IMG/VR virus record: IMGVR_UViG_3300034198_007049
Coordinates: 1-20,120 of that record
Origin: a virus
Length of the DNA: 20,120 bases
Reading direction: 5' to 3' (one strand)
Part shown: piece by piece, positions 20,077 through 20,120 of the stretch
Numbering within the stretch: position 1 is the first letter of the stretch
Layout: every line of letters starts with the position of its first letter
The notes under the pieces: model-generated
Told to the model about the DNA's origin: nothing
The model's input: the letters and a program-made list of their open reading frames with translations, nothing else
Databases searched by the model: none
Program-made: the position numbers and the translations under genes

Positions 20077-20120
20077 TCGTTTCCGCAACGGATCACTCAA
20101 TGGAGCTTGATTAAAAACAG

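Overview
The window is part of a tailed double-stranded DNA phage genome, most likely a short-tailed (podovirus, broadly T7-like) phage. The DNA is GC-rich, genes are packed almost end to end, and there is one strand switch. A predicted lipoprotein with an LSGC lipobox beside a nested partner gene looks like a spanin pair, which suggests a Gram-negative host. There is no integrase, repressor, tRNA, rRNA, CRISPR array or insertion sequence. Terminase, portal, capsid and DNA polymerase genes are also absent and presumably lie outside the window.

Left arm, 1-5036, plus strand: an early/middle, DNA-metabolism operon. In order it encodes a small coiled-coil protein with a CxCGG motif, a small lytic-transglycosylase/lysozyme-fold protein, a RecB/Cas4-type PD-(D/E)XK nuclease, a DnaB-type replicative helicase, a DUF6378-like protein, a helix-turn-helix protein, an HNH endonuclease, a 62-residue protein starting out of frame inside the HNH gene, a calcineurin-like metallophosphoesterase and a small unknown protein. 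Most junctions are stop/start overlaps (GTGA, TTGA, TGATG, ATGA), so the operon looks translationally coupled.

Right arm, 20028-5033, minus strand: the late virion and lysis operon. It begins just after a plausible sigma70-type promoter (about 20047-20076). First come two paralogous small proteins flanking a poly-glycine adhesin-like protein. A lysis-like cluster follows: a nested i-spanin/o-spanin-like pair and a 48-residue holin-like protein. Next are three small basic or cysteine-containing phage proteins, two of them only 46 residues long, and a second glycine-rich protein. The rest is virion machinery: a 725-residue tail nozzle-like protein, a fibre-like protein, and three internal/ejection-type proteins of 587, 744 and 1229 residues, the last two close in length to T7 gp15 and gp16. 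A PAPS-reductase-family PP-loop gene with lower GC sits between the first two of these.

The two arms converge with stop codons overlapping at 5033-5036 and no visible terminator. The points most worth a second look are the PAPS-reductase-like gene inside the ejection-protein cassette, the duplicated domain flanking the adhesin, the nested lysis genes, the HNH/62-residue gene overlap, and -10-like hexamers placed 6-7 nt before several late start codons that lack a convincing ribosome binding site. No gap longer than 300 bases is free of genes.
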